Assembly: GCA_026874595.1 (NCBI GenBank)
Contig: CM049315.1
Coordinates: 6,130,664-6,194,663 of the forward strand
DNA from: Sipunculus nudus
Lineage: Eukaryota; Annelida; Sipuncula; Golfingiida; Sipunculidae
Reading direction: 5' to 3'
DNA length: 64,000 nucleotides
The notes below the pieces were generated by a model. The model was given only the letters and a program-made list of their open reading frames with translations, had not been told where the DNA came from and made no database searches. Below, piece by piece: positions 1 to 12,600 of this stretch. The translations under genes were made by a program, and so were the position numbers. Position 1 is the stretch's first letter; each line of letters begins with the position of its first letter.

Positions 1-1230
1 ATCAAGAAAATCATGAACATAGACAATTTATGCGATGACAGACAGTGAGAGGGAGGCCATTTTGTTTGATTTAATGACAAAGATCAAATGTCCATTCTAT
101 ATTTGGTTTAGGATGGCATGCGGGTTCAGTATATAGTCAGATACATGGACAGATTCATTATGCCTCATTCTCGACAAGAGTGTTCAACCCAGACTTAAAA
201 TCATACATGGTTAGAATGCAAGAAAGAACAAAGTCCCAGAACAGTTACATGTTTTATTTCAATCAACGTACATAATGTTATGTGCAAGGTTTCCAAATGG
301 CAGTTATTTTGATTAATAGTGGGCATGCATGAGAACTGTTTTTAAACATTTGTCTTATCTAACACATTAGTGCCATTGACATAACTTGCAATGTTTTTCA
401 TGGTATTTATAGGAAGTGTCTTTCTGGCTCTATCCTACAGTTATCAAAATGGTATCTAATGGGACATTCATTGATTTCGCTGCACTGTCAGAGGTTGAAC
501 TTGTGCCGTGTGCTCTAAACTTGCTGGTATCTATCCCTGCACGACTCATTACAATCTTTATCAACGGGCTAAAGTGTTGCCACTATTTGCATTGTGAGGC
601 TTGCAATAACTTATAAACATTTTAGTACCACGGGTTCTCTCCGAGACTAATGGTTCTCTCCGAGACTAATGGTTCTCTCCGAGACTACGGGTTCATCTGT
701 GACTACGGGTCCTCTCTAAGTATGCTCTGAGGTATGTGACCACACAAAATATCTTGTCAACTGGATATACAGGGAGTACAAGTTCTGCTTGTCGTCTGCC
801 TGGTTTTGAATGTTTTGTTAGTTCCACCAGGGGGAACCTTTCACAGGCTTTCTCTGTGATCATGACATTCAGGTCCATCAATAACATAGACTGGCATTTA
901 GCCCCTGTTACTTGTTCACACAGCAATACCAGTTTTTCACTTAGTTGTTCTAGTGATTTTTTATGGCTGGTGAAACTTCTGTGACATCAATAGCAGACAA
1001 TGCAGATTTGGTTGTATTTAGAGCCGTATCCCATTCCAGTGTCAAACAATTGTGTTAAGAATTCAAGGGATTGTGCTACATATGGTTCCAATGAGTCAAT
1101 ATTTGATTTTTTTTTGCAAAACTGTAACCATATTAATAAGTACACTTAATATTGCTTCATTGTGCCTGGTCGCCATGCTTGAATTATAATTTCCTGTTTT
1201 TTTATGTTTTGACGTCTGGGTTTTTCCCTG
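1..1230. other. Intergenic sequence, no gene recognised
   Basis: AT-rich sequence with only short chance reading frames. The single structure seen is a short direct repeat of the phrase TCTCCGAGACTA at about 638-690. I see no exon with flanking splice signals and no RNA gene. Confidence 0.5.
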
Positions 1231-1234
1231 ATAA

Positions 1235-1422
1235 TGGACAGGCCAAAGTCCAGAACCCCCCCCCCCCTTTTCAGCCGCCGCAACATTTTTTATGAGTTTT
1301 GACCGATTTTTGCGGCCTGGCCCCCTCTTTTCTAGACCTGTGGACATTTTCTTGGGTTTTGTCATGAGTCCTCCTGAGTTTGACCCCTCTTTTTTGCCAA
1401 ATCCTGGATCCGCCCCTATTCC
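1235..1422. mobile_element. MITE-like element, GGATCC-end family, copy 1
   Basis: This shares long phrases with copies at 38732-38930 and 46063-46211: a poly-C tract, then CTTTTCAGCCGCCGCAAC, TTTTTGCGGCCTGG, TTTTGTCATGAGTCCTCCTG and the terminal phrase AATCCTGGATCCGCCCCT. The left end is degraded here. It has no coding capacity and its size is about 190 bp. It is called mobile because three diverged copies lie at unrelated places in one window and the better copies have inverted ends. Confidence 0.6.
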
Positions 1423-1549
1423 TGTAATTAACTTTCCATATAAACATGGCTTTAGATTTTATTCATAAGAGTGAAATAAAAAAGAAAATTGTAATATTTT
1501 TCATAAGCTTAATATATATATTACGTGTACAGTAATAATATATACATAT

Positions 1550-1588
<39 letters not shown>

Positions 1589-2189
1589 GATATAATATTG
1601 AATATATAACCTAGTATATTAGCGCCCAGGAGTTTACAGGAGTAAGCAAACGTTTTCAAGGCAATATTTTGGAAAGTACAGATTTATTTTAAAGGGAAGA
1701 CCCTATTTTTTCGTGTTAACTCAACATGCTTTATAGGTGATTGGGCCCCTTTAATGAAGGGTAGATATAAAAATCATTTCTGTTACAAGACACAACATCG
1801 TTTCAACAAAGCAATTTATCTGCCCAGTAAGTGAATAAATACTTGCATCTAAAAGAAAACATGTCTCTGGTACAAAGCATACTCATATAATAATTAGGGT
1901 TTACTTTCACAGGCAAATGTAACATGTATGATGCTAACAATAGTTTTACAATTTCAGTAACGTTAAGCAAATGAATGTATATGACCCATCATTTGATAAT
2001 AAATCAAGCTAAGTAATATAAAGATTTATTCGACATATGAAAGGTAACACACAAATGGAAGCATGGATTATATAAGAAAAACGTAATCGTATCACAAATG
2101 ATCCAGTGTAACATTAGGGTAACAGAAATGAGATTTCTTATTCTAACATCATTGGAAAAACGTGCTTAATCTACTTTGGACATTACTCT
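1423..2189. other. Intergenic AT-rich sequence with a TA microsatellite
   Basis: There is an alternating TA tract at about 1554-1582 and nothing else that can be supported. Confidence 0.5.
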
Positions 2190-3885
2190 GTGTAATTCAT
2201 ACAGGTTATATGGTACCTGTAAACCTAAAAATTATGTCATGGTGACCTATAATTCTGCAACTTATGGGCTGAAAACATGATTTTAAGCTCCCAGAAAGTC
2301 AGATGGGCACAAATTGTATCCGTTAGGGCTAGAATCTTCTATTGTAACACCCAGGGTGGTTCTGGACAAATCTCCTAAGAAATCTGAAACTCAGTCAATG
2401 TGTCCTATATTCCGCGAGCTACACGCAAAAATCATGATTTTGAGCATCCAGGCAGTGCATAAATTGTATCCGTTATAAGCTCTAGAATCTGTTTAAACGA
2501 ATATCCAGGGAGATCCTGGGCAAACCTGAATGGAAACCTGCATGGAATTCGGTTATGGTGACCTATAGACTGCAAGCTACAGGCCAAAAATGTGATTGGA
2601 TTGGATAGTATGCATTAGTTAGAGAATCTTCTAAGGCAGCATCAAGAGAGGTCCTAGGGAATCTCCTTTGAAGTCTAAAAAAAGTTCATGGTGACCTATA
2701 TTCTGCTACTGGTCAGATGCATGATTTTGAGCAGTCAGACTAGTTAAAGTTTAACCATTCACCCTAAGATCTTCTAGCATAACATCCAGGCAGGTCCTTT
2801 GCCGATCTCCTTTGAAACCTGAAATTAAGTCATACTGACCGATATTCTGTGAGCCATGGACAATTATTTGAACACCCAGAGTGTCAGACAAATTATATCC
2901 ATTAGCCTTGGAATCTTCTTATTGATCACCCAGAAATTCTTTAGCAAGTCTCCTTGGAAAGCTGACACTGGGTCAGGGTGACTGGCTAAAAACATGATTT
3001 TGAGCAACCAGACCTAAATTTAAATGTAAAATCATTGGAGGTCCGTGGCAAGTCTGCTTTGAACCCTGTATTTAAATCACTGTGACATATATTCTATGAG
3101 CTTTATACAAAAAAAAACCAGTTTAGTACTGTGAAAGTCAGTTAGGCAAAATCAACGGGTGGACCTAGAACCTTCTTACTAAAAATTTAATAGGCCTTAG
3201 GCAAATTTATTTCAACACCTGAGATTAGCTCTTGGTGGATTACATTCTGGTGGATTACATTCTAATTTTAGCACCCAGAGAGTCAGACGAGGCCTTAATC
3301 TTAAGTAACGTCTTATCTTACCTATTATATACGGAGATCTTTATATTTCTCCTCGGACAACCAAAATAAGCTTCCTTTGACCTATATTCTGCAAGATATG
3401 TAAAAGAACATGATTTGAAAACCCTATATATCAGATTTGCTCATTTTATCGCAGCTGGATATGAAAACTTCTATTTGATTAAGACGGGGAGACCCCTGTT
3501 AAAATTTCTTGGACACCTGATATAACTTATAAGGTCAGTGTCACTATATTGTGTGAGCTACGTGAATGAGCATGCTTATAGCACTCTATTAGACGTGCAC
3601 AATACGCAGCAGCTTTACCTAGAAACTTCTAATTTAATTAAGATTCGAGGAGGGCCCTGTAAAATTTTCTTGGAAACTAAATAAGGTCAGTGAGACCAAT
3701 ATTCTTGTAGAATTTAGCAACTGTTTGGTTAGATAGACACAAAAAGTAGCGGTTGGACATAGAAAAAAAGGAGTTCTGGTAAATCTTCTCGGAAACCCTA
3801 ACTAAGGTCGCCATATCCTATTTTAAGGCCTATGAACAAAAAAAGCATGATTCTGAAATCTCTGGAGTCATTCTTTTCATTGTTC
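2190..3885. repeat. Diverged tandem satellite, unit about 140-165 bp, about 11 units
   Basis: A recurring order of phrases defines the unit: GGTGACCTATATTCTG, then GAGCTAC, then ACATGATTTTGAGCA, then CCCAGAGAGTCAGA, then TTGTATCCGTTAG, then AGAATCTTCTA, then CCAGGGAGGTCCTGG and AAATCTCCTTTGAAACCTGA. The GTGACCTATATT phrase or its degraded forms occur near 2241, 2395, 2556, 2689, 2836, 2979, 3081, 3251, 3378, 3541 and 3690. Units are strongly diverged, so the array is old. Confidence 0.7.
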
Positions 3886-4103
3886 AAGGGTTCTTAACAT
3901 TTTTTTACTAGATCATAACATTGATTATTTATACATGCATCGTCTGTATGTGAAAGTCAGATGAGCGTCATGGCCAATGGGCCGCTTGTTTGGTCACTTA
4001 TGGCAGAATGTGATTCAAGGCATTTCTTTACAGTGCTTGTATTAGGAAGAAAAATGCTTGGTAACACTTGTTATACTCTGGTCATTTGTGCACAATATAT
4101 ATA

Positions 4104-4287
4104 CAGTGAAACCTCCTTGTGTCGAACTCGCTTAAGTCGAATACCCTGCTTATGTCGAAGTTACAGACCCGATATTCCGGACAACTCTAGTTAAATTATA
4201 ACCAAATAAAACCCGCTTGTGTCGAACCTCGGTTGTCTCGAAGTTTTCTGAGGGTCCCTTCGAATTCGACACAACGAGGTTTCACTG
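4104..4287. mobile_element. Tigger/pogo-like MITE with about 22-bp terminal inverted repeats
   Basis: The left end reads CAGTGAAACCTCCTTGTGTC and continues GAA. The right end read on the other strand is CAGTGAAACCTCGTTGTGTC followed by GAA, one mismatch in 23. The interior has repeated TCGAA phrases (TTATGTCGAAG, CTTGTGTCGAAC, GTCTCGAAG), common in pogo-class non-autonomous elements. It is 184 bp with no reading frame of its own. TA precedes the left end; the right flank is TG, so a TA target duplication is not clean. Confidence 0.6.
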
Positions 4288-4301
4288 TGTGTAATATATA
4301 T

Positions 4302-4339
<38 letters not shown>

Positions 4340-5035
4340 TTCAGTATTTTCTGACCGCTGTTCTCCATTGTCTTCTTTGATTCCTATTTTCTCGATGGAA
4401 ATGTTTTTACCAAGCGCAACTAATTTTTAATTATCTTTGTAATTTTTCCTCTCTGTGGGTCAATGTTTGCGTTTCCTTACATAAGGAAACCATTCAATAT
4501 TACCGTGTTATGACCTTATTGAAGAAATAATAGAAACAGAATTATAATATAAATAAAATTTTCTAATATAGGTAACATTACACGTGTATTTTGTCATTTC
4601 TGTTATGACAATGTCAAATCTGTTACAAATCTAATCTGTTACAACAGAATTGTAACAAAAAATGTGTAACAGTACTAATGTATTTACCGTAAACGCTAAA
4701 TATTCTTTTGGTATCCTATTATTGTCGTCCTTACTGTTAATTACAGGTAACGTCACTCATATTTTATTCACATCTCAAACTTTTTTCAACTCAGCTTTGT
4801 AGTTTCCCTGATATTGATGTAACATTTATGAGACATATAATACCTACGCACCTGTTTACATAAAAGTTTCCGCCCGATGCTTAAATGAGTTGTCCACCTA
4901 ACGCGGGGATCTAAAATGTGTCTGAGGGCACCCTAGAGAGCCCCCTAGTGTTTTTCCCGAATATTAAATAATAACAGTTTTCTTTCCGTGGCATAAAACG
5001 TGTTATGTAAAGACCCATATAGGTGCCGGATCAAC
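4288..5035. other. Intergenic AT-rich sequence
   Basis: A CA/TA microsatellite lies at about 4300-4340. A short region near 4590-4680 repeats the phrase TCTGTTACAA. No gene seen. Confidence 0.5.
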
Positions 5036-5292
5036 ACAAATCACATCCGGCACGATCCGGCGTGTGAACCGTGTAGCCGCCGTGATGGTCCGCGGGGATC
5101 CCTGTTGGTCCTGGTATGTCCGCGAAGGTCCTTGGAGCTCCGGGAGGCCAACACGGCAGTTTTGGGAAGTTCAAAACTGCCGTATCGTCCGTGACGGTAC
5201 GGGGAGATGGCGACATCCGGGGTGGTCCGTGTAGCCGCCGTGTAGGAATCCGGCACTTTCCTGGACTGCCTTGTTCATCCGTGCTTATATGG
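5036..5292. repeat. GC-rich palindromic island
   Basis: About 250 bp of clearly higher GC than the surroundings. It contains a perfect 11-bp inverted repeat, ACGGCAGTTTT (5153-5163) with AAAACTGCCGT (5173-5183) and a 9-base loop, plus the direct repeat CCGTGTAGCCGCCGTG near 5069 and 5230 and several ATCCGGCAC phrases. Short open frames occur on both strands because stops are rare at this composition; none looks like a protein domain. It is probably an inserted repeat. Confidence 0.6.
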
Positions 5293-6905
5293 GACTAGGG
5301 CACATAAATGATGCGTTTTGAACAGACAAAAATGAATTGGGAAATTGTCTGAGAGACCAATAAATTTTCATGTTGAAATATGACTAAACATTTAAGCACA
5401 TATAATTATACGTATGACTTCGCTAAAACCGTATATTAAAACTTTAATTATTTGATTAAGAAATATAACTCTGGTAAAAAAAGACAAAATAAATGACGTT
5501 TTACGCATCTTTAAGTGATTAAAAGCGTTAAATAACAGCAGTGGTAGCTCAGAAGTGCCCTTTTTTTTTAGGAATTTACACCTTCGTTAGGATTGTATAT
5601 AAAACATTTGTACATCAGTTGCAAAAGATAAATATGTATGTGTTATCTGTGTACCAAAAGACACCAATGGGCCGCTTTTTCATAGAATTAACCACATAGC
5701 ACAAATTGCAGGTCAGAAGAAATTACGGGTCTTCAATCCAAACTTTTCAATGACACTCGAAGATCTGCTTCCGTTAAAAGTCCGTTCACGTTGGTTGTTG
5801 TGGGTCGAGTGTGTCTGATTTAGCCTTACCTGTCCATTTATACCCGACCCTGCTGATAGGTACTGAATATTCATAATAGTGTAGGGGCATATGTGAAAAA
5901 AATCGTCCGGAGTAAATTTTGTTTGTAAAAATGTGACACCCCATGCATTTTTGTTCTTCACCTTTCTATGAAGCCTTAAAAACATGGTGCCAATTTTTTA
6001 TTCAGTTTTGACATGTCTTTCAGCTTGTATGAAAATGCTATTTAAAACGTTAAATTAATAAACGTGACCGAAACATAAACAAAGTAAGCAGGGACAAGAG
6101 GATAAGAAAAGTCATTTTTTCAATGATTACATACTTAACACACAAACTTAGTTCTCAGAATAGTTTTGGATTGTCTAAATTAATTTTTGTTTTTATTAAA
6201 TGTACCTATTCATATACCAAGTATATTTAATATACACATATGGTGTTATATGCTTTATATACATAGCTTGATTTTTTTTTTTCTCCTTAAAATATGATGG
6301 TATCTGCTAATATTTCATTGTAACCCGTTTGATTACTCCTGTACATAAGTGATGTAAGGTTTGCGAGATCAGTGGTACAAATATAAACATAGCGCGCACA
6401 CGTACTGGTGGCAATACCGCGCTACTTTACAAATCAAGATTTTTTCAAACATCAAAACGGTGTTTCTTTTTTTTTTCTTTCATACAATTTTTCCTTGTTT
6501 GGGCATTGTGCAAGCGCAGAACCAGAATTTTAGTTTTGTTCTACAGTCTTGTTATGGTAGACAGACACACGTGGACTGTGTTTACTCACACACAGAACCA
6601 TAACAATGAATGACATAGATGAATTATTGTCAGTGTACCGGGATGGTTACCAGAAAAATGTTGCGTTCAGCCAAACTAATGAAATTATGGCGTGAGATAA
6701 AGTCCATACTGTTGCAAATGTTTATGTACCTTTACAGTTTTCTTCAGGGCATGTGTTTTTTTCCTGTAAGCAGTGGTAATCTCTAGTCATTCAGTTATCC
6801 AGGAAGGTATCTCCCACCCGTATAGTTTCCTAAACACTTATTTTCCTATACATTGAGGTAAAAATTAATGGCACACACACATGTATAAATATATATTTAT
6901 AGAAC
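5293..6905. other. Intergenic sequence, no gene recognised
   Basis: AT-rich, no splice-bounded reading frame and no repeat structure that I can define. Confidence 0.45.
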
Positions 6906-6913
6906 AAACACAC

Positions 6914-6953
<40 letters not shown>
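6906..6953. repeat. Compound microsatellite (AC)(AT)(AG)
   Basis: Short CA, TA and GA runs follow one another directly. Confidence 0.85.
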
Positions 6954-6956
<3 letters not shown>

Positions 6957-6961
6957 AAAAA

Positions 6962-7020
6962 AGTGACGCCTTTTAGATAGTAACATGTTTATTATTATTA
7001 TTAATCTAAAAGGCGTCACT
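6962..7020. repeat. Perfect 17-bp inverted repeat (hairpin)
   Basis: AGTGACGCCTTTTAGAT (6962-6978) and ATCTAAAAGGCGTCACT (7004-7020) are exact reverse complements around a 25-base AT-rich loop. It lies next to a GA/TA microsatellite. It is followed by the phrase CAGACTAACACGGCTATACC, which looks like the end of a dispersed element. Confidence 0.8.
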
Positions 7021-7094
7021 CTTACTCCAAAGCTACACTTAGACTACAGACTAACACGGCTATACCACTAATCATTATTTTAGTATGTATGTAG

Positions 7095-7157
<63 letters not shown>

Positions 7158-7175
7158 CACACAGACAGAGAGATA
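7095..7175. repeat. Compound (TA)(GA) microsatellite
   Basis: TA repeats pass into about 30 GA dinucleotides and then degenerate GACA/GAGA repeats. Confidence 0.85.
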
Positions 7176-9592
7176 AAGACCAGGCTGGTATTCATACACA
7201 ATTGTATTTTTTCACAAAATCATATAAAATAAAATATTGTTTTACAAGACACGTTTTAATATTTAATTTTCACATTTGCCAAATGAACATACAAATAATG
7301 ATTTAATTATTTCTACTTTTTAACAAATTATTATTTAGGTGAGATCATTTAGCAGTAAGTCGGACGAGCAGTAAGAAACACGAACTAAGTTCAGATTCTT
7401 TGAGACTTAGTTACTTGAAATTTACTTGAAAATGTGCCATGTTAGAAAAGTTTAATGTACTTACAAGGGAATTTGTATGTGCTGTTAAAACAACCTTAAA
7501 GTCGACTTAATCTATACCGATCCTCATATTATAACCCAAACAAATTGTTATTGTTTTTATGGTTTTTATGAAAATTGCAATAACTAAATATTAAAAAAAG
7601 AAATGCAAAACCCTTTAATTACATTCAAGGCGTTTGTTTCTTGTGTAAGGTACATGTCATTTTGTTAGCTTGTGCACTCGAAGAACATTTGTAAACACGA
7701 AAGATAACATTATGACTCATGATGACACTTTTTTTTATGATTTGATATTCAATTTCAAATTTGTTTCCTTCAACAGGACTTTTCTAAAACTTCTACATTT
7801 TCTAAGGTCCCTTTGTTTGTTTTTTGTTTCCGAAACACTTTAATGAATTCTTCAGCAAAACATGCATTTCATTCAATGTTAATCATGTCCTTTACATGTC
7901 TTATTCTACGGTAAATGTCTGTAAATATTTGTCTGCTGTAAAATACCTAATGTGCCCAGCTTACAAAAGACTTGCAATGAATAGTAAAATAACTGATGAA
8001 AATAGCTACTCCAAATGAGATATAATTCCTCCCAAATGATATGTTATTGCCAGTACAAAAGTGAGGTTATATGAACAACGTGGTTATTATGATTATTTTT
8101 ATTTTATTTTTTATTTTATTTTATTTTATTTTTTTTTTTTTTTTGCTTCTTAATATGTACTTCATTTCACAGTGAATGGTTGCCTAGGTAGCATTTCCTA
8201 AAACTTTGGGTTGGGTTAGTGAGGATCTGGCACTAAATCGAGTCAAAGTTGTCCTTTTTAACTGTTGTTTATTCTTCCAACAAAATATGTAAAAAAATAG
8301 TCATCCACCTAAATCTTTATAAATTATTTCTTTGATCATGACCAAAACATAAAATACTCCTTAGAATTCCTTAGGAACCTTTAGATATATACTAAACTAA
8401 CCGTTAGAGACGGGTTTCTATACCTTCACCATCAGCGAGCGGATAGTGATGTTTGTGATGTAATAATCGAACAACAGGATAGCGCAATAGCATAATCATA
8501 TTGAATGGAAGAATAACCGGGCCATTTTCATATGTTATGTATAAATGAAGCAAATATTTTGTCACTGGATAAAACCAGGTAAAACGGAGCGATACTGTTT
8601 AAAAGAGCAAGTAGTCCGCCATATACATTCCACAAACTACCCCAGGATACCATGTTGTCTATATACGAATTTTATCTATAGATTTATCAATGAAATTTTG
8701 TAAAACAATATTCCGGTGGCCATACAACAGCTGATTATTTTTTCATGGTTAGTCTGATAGATCTTGATGCGGATCTGTGTTGGCGGAGGCATGCGCTCTA
8801 CGGGTGCTTTCTAATATTGGAATAAACGTCTTAACGCAGTCTTTGTGTGTCTAGTCTAGTTTATTATGAAGTGATATATCTTACCTACCATTTAGAGGTG
8901 TTTTGTTGCTAAATTTCCCTCTGTAATAAATATTTATATATATTGTCCCTCAATGTTTACTCTAAAATCAAATTAGAAAAAATGACAAAACCATTTTAGA
9001 AAAATTTGCACCTTATTTTTTTTTAAAGGTTAAGGTCTAAGGATCACAGAAATGTAGGGTGTTCACTTTTACAGGGAAAAATTACTCGGTGACATTAGCC
9101 CCCACACTGTAAGATGCAGTAATAACAATACGGTCGTGAACAATACGAAAAGTGCTCGCTAACTTTAGGAATATTCATTAACTACGACACGCAAGATAAT
9201 TAAGCCATTCATACACATGTCGTGTCTCCTCACTTATTAATGCAGGTGGTGAACAATATGCGGAGGCGGGAGAATTACAGTAGGCGCATACTCAACCAGA
9301 CCGGCAAAACAAGCGAGCGCCAGTGTACCAATGTGTCAGTGTACAATTTTGTGTCGGGGAAATTTTTAACGGGTCACACATTTCATACTGAACCTTTCAT
9401 CGGGAATCATAAATAGGTCAGGTCACTGTGTCATTGAATATGCAGAGATGCCATAAGGCATTAATTTTTTGCGAAGTGTATGTAAGTGAACTCGGTCTCA
9501 GTAAGGCCTTTACACTCCGGCTGACTACGTGATATTTCTCTACAACGTGGTCAGTTGGTGGTCAGTCGTGCTGAGTGTTTGTTAGAGACACC
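7176..9592. promoter_or_regulatory. Upstream region and presumed 5' UTR/promoter of the AADAT gene
   Basis: There is no reading frame with coding character in these 2.4 kb. The first coding exon begins at 9593, so the promoter should lie here, but I see no convincing TATA box close to the start. GC content rises just before the ATG. A T-rich ATTTT repeat lies at about 8090-8145. Confidence 0.35.
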
Positions 9593-9659
9593 ATGAATTA
9601 CGAAGAATTCTTCAACGAGGCCGCTAAGCGTCGGAAACCTCCAAAGTACCGGCAACTAA
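9593..9659 (+). CDS. AADAT: AADAT exon 1
   Basis: ATG AAT TAC begins the family-typical MNY start and the exon runs to YRQL. Donor A|GTGTGT; it ends in phase 1. Confidence 0.88.
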
Positions 9660-12600
9660 GTGTGTTCAACCTTTATTATACTATATATTTTTCTTAATTT
9701 CAGGATGTAAGGAATACGAACACGAATGTTGGCACTGGTTTCATTGTCTGTATGTCGGCCATTTGGATTAATAAAATAGCAACTATTAAAATACGTAGTA
9801 TACCAAATAATTCAGTTTTTTTATCAAACCTGTTTATTTAATTTTATTAGGCTAAAAATATATCTAAAAATGATTAAATTTAATCAAGATTATTAACAAT
9901 CATTTAAGTATTACATGAAGTCGAATATTTTTAGTTGGTAAATTGTGGTCTCTATTGCTGGCATGTTGGATTTTCAAAATGACGATAACCAATATACTCT
10001 AGGCTCAAGGAGACAGTTCATCATTGTACATATTAAGGTCTTTCAGAAAAAAAATAATGACAGGCTGTAATCTGGAAACAGACCCCAGCAAACAGATTTT
10101 CACTCACCCCAAAAAAAGTATATTTCTTATTTTCTCAATATCTCAGCCAATTCACTTTCAAACTGAACAAACAATGTATCTTTGTCCGTACTTAGGGGTT
10201 CAAGGATTATGATATGGTTGGTTATTTGATGACTAAAGGCTTTGTTAATGTGTATGAAATCACTTCCAAATCGTCTTTTACATAGGACATATTAATATAT
10301 GAAATATGGTCATAATATGACCTTTTAAAAGTAGTCATTTAACATACATACATTTACTGAAAAGTTTAAATATTATAAAGGATGATTGCTAGGGTCATTA
10401 TTTAGGTCATGAATAAGTATACATGCAATCTTTAGATATTCAAAGTAATTGAAAACCAATCTAAAAAGGTCTAACTAAAGTTTAACTTCATGACCCAGTC
10501 CACTTGTACTACAGCTCAATTACAATGAGCCCACATTTTGTTTTCACGATCAAGACTCAAAAGTAAAAAAAAATGTCAAATCCATTATAGGTATAACAAA
10601 TGGGTCGTTATAGTTTTGCTAGTAAACATTGAAATTGTATTAATCCAAATCGAGCTGATCACGTGATATAATACACATATTATTGCAGATGAATTTGGAC
10701 CTTAAAGTTTCTGTCCTAAGACTCGCTCCTGCACTGAAAAAAAATTTATTTACTTGCCCGGAATATACAGGTATCAGAATCTTCATCTACAGTTATTCAC
10801 GTGGTTATGGCGTAGATGGCGCCGTAATGCAGATATATAGGAAACAATGCTCAGTGGTCGCCATCTTGAAAATTTAAAAAAAGTTGCCATGGAGATGTTA
10901 AAATAAAAATCCCAACATTGTTTTTGTTTTGCATTAAAACACACTGTAAGCTTTCCAAAACTGTATAGTTCACCAAATCCTAAATAAATGGAAGAAACCT
11001 TAAGTTGGATCTTTGCGAACCGGACTATACCTTTCTGTTTTTGGGGGGTTTTTTTTAAATTTATTTTATATTTGACTCACTCTGCGTACATGTAAATGAA
11101 ATGTAATTCCAGTGACGCCTGTGTGAGCTTGAGGAAAGCTCTGATAATGCCTCTCTGACGGGTGTATGAGCTTGAGGAAAGCTCTAATAACGCCTCTATG
11201 ACGGGTGTATGAGTTTAAGGAAAGCTCTGATAACGTCTCTGTGACGGGTGTAGGAGCTTGAGGGAAGCTCTGATAACGCCTCTGTGACGAGTGTATGAGC
11301 TTGAGGAAAGTTTTTATAAAGCCTCTTTGACGGGTGTATGTGAGGCTTTATAAAGCTCTAATTACGCCTCTGTGACGTGTGTATGAGCTTGAGGAAAGCT
11401 CTGATAACGCCTCTGTGACGGGTGTAGGAGCTTGAGGAAAGCTCTGATAACGCCCCTGTGACGGGTGTATGAGTTTGCAGAAAGCTCTGATAACGCCTCT
11501 ATGACGGGTGTATGAGCTTGAGGAAAGCTCGTATAACGCCATTGTGACGAGTGTACGAGCTTGAGGAAAGCTCTGATAACGTCTCTATGACGGGTGTATG
11601 AGCTTGAGGAAAGCTCTTATAACGCCTCGGTGACGGGTGTATGAGCTTGAGGAAAGCTCTTATAACTCCATTGTGACGAGTGTATGAGCTTGAGGAAAGC
11701 TCTGATAACGTCTCTATGACGGGTGTATTAACTTGAGGAAAGCTCTTATAATGCCTCTTTGACGCGTGTATGAGCTTGAGGAAAGCTCTTATTATGCCTC
11801 TGTGGCGGATGTATCAGCTTGAGGAAATCTCTTATAAAGCCTCTGTGACGCGTGTATGAGCTCGAGGAAAGCTCTGATAACGCCTCTGTGACGGGTGTAT
11901 GAGCTTGAGGAAAGCTCTAATAACGCCTCTGTGGCGAGTGTATGAGCTTGAGGAGAGCTCTGATAACGCCTCTGTGACGGGTGTATGAGCTTGAGGAAAA
12001 CTTTTATAACGCCTCTGTGGCGTATGAGCTTGAAGCTCTTATAACGTCTCTGTGAGGTTGTATGAGGTTTTTTATCTATACAAGGCATAAGGCACATGCG
12101 CTAAGGATGACAAAAAGAAAAAAAAACTATGTAACCAGAAATGGTCAGTTGCATATGTAAGTTATATGAATGGTGACTAGTTCATCTGACTTGCCACCAA
12201 ATGTCCTTGCTGAAGGTGGTGATTAATATGGAGCCACATAATGATATAACCATGTTTTTTGGCCTATTTTTGTAAAGGTTCATGGGATAACCTTTAGTTG
12301 ATAGACGTCAGACATCGGGATGGGTCATTTAAAATTTCTTTATTATATTATATCTGGTATTACTCCACGCTTTCAGCCACTCAGATGTTTCAACATCCAG
12401 AAGAAGGCTGGAACAACCTGATGGTGGGGTCGCCGATGATGGAATCGTGTCCCATTAAAGGAATCACCGTCAACCTTGAGTAAGTTCTCATAAGAAGATT
12501 CCACAAACGCTCGACGCAATGGTTTCATACGTGAGGCGATATTAGAGGCATCCTATATCACTTATCATTCCCTGATTCCGTACTCACCCTAAAGTAGCCT

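Noticed and set aside
11348-12097. Minus-strand frames with repeated SYTRHRGVIRAF
   Set aside because: By-product of the 43-bp minisatellite; no start context or conserved protein features.
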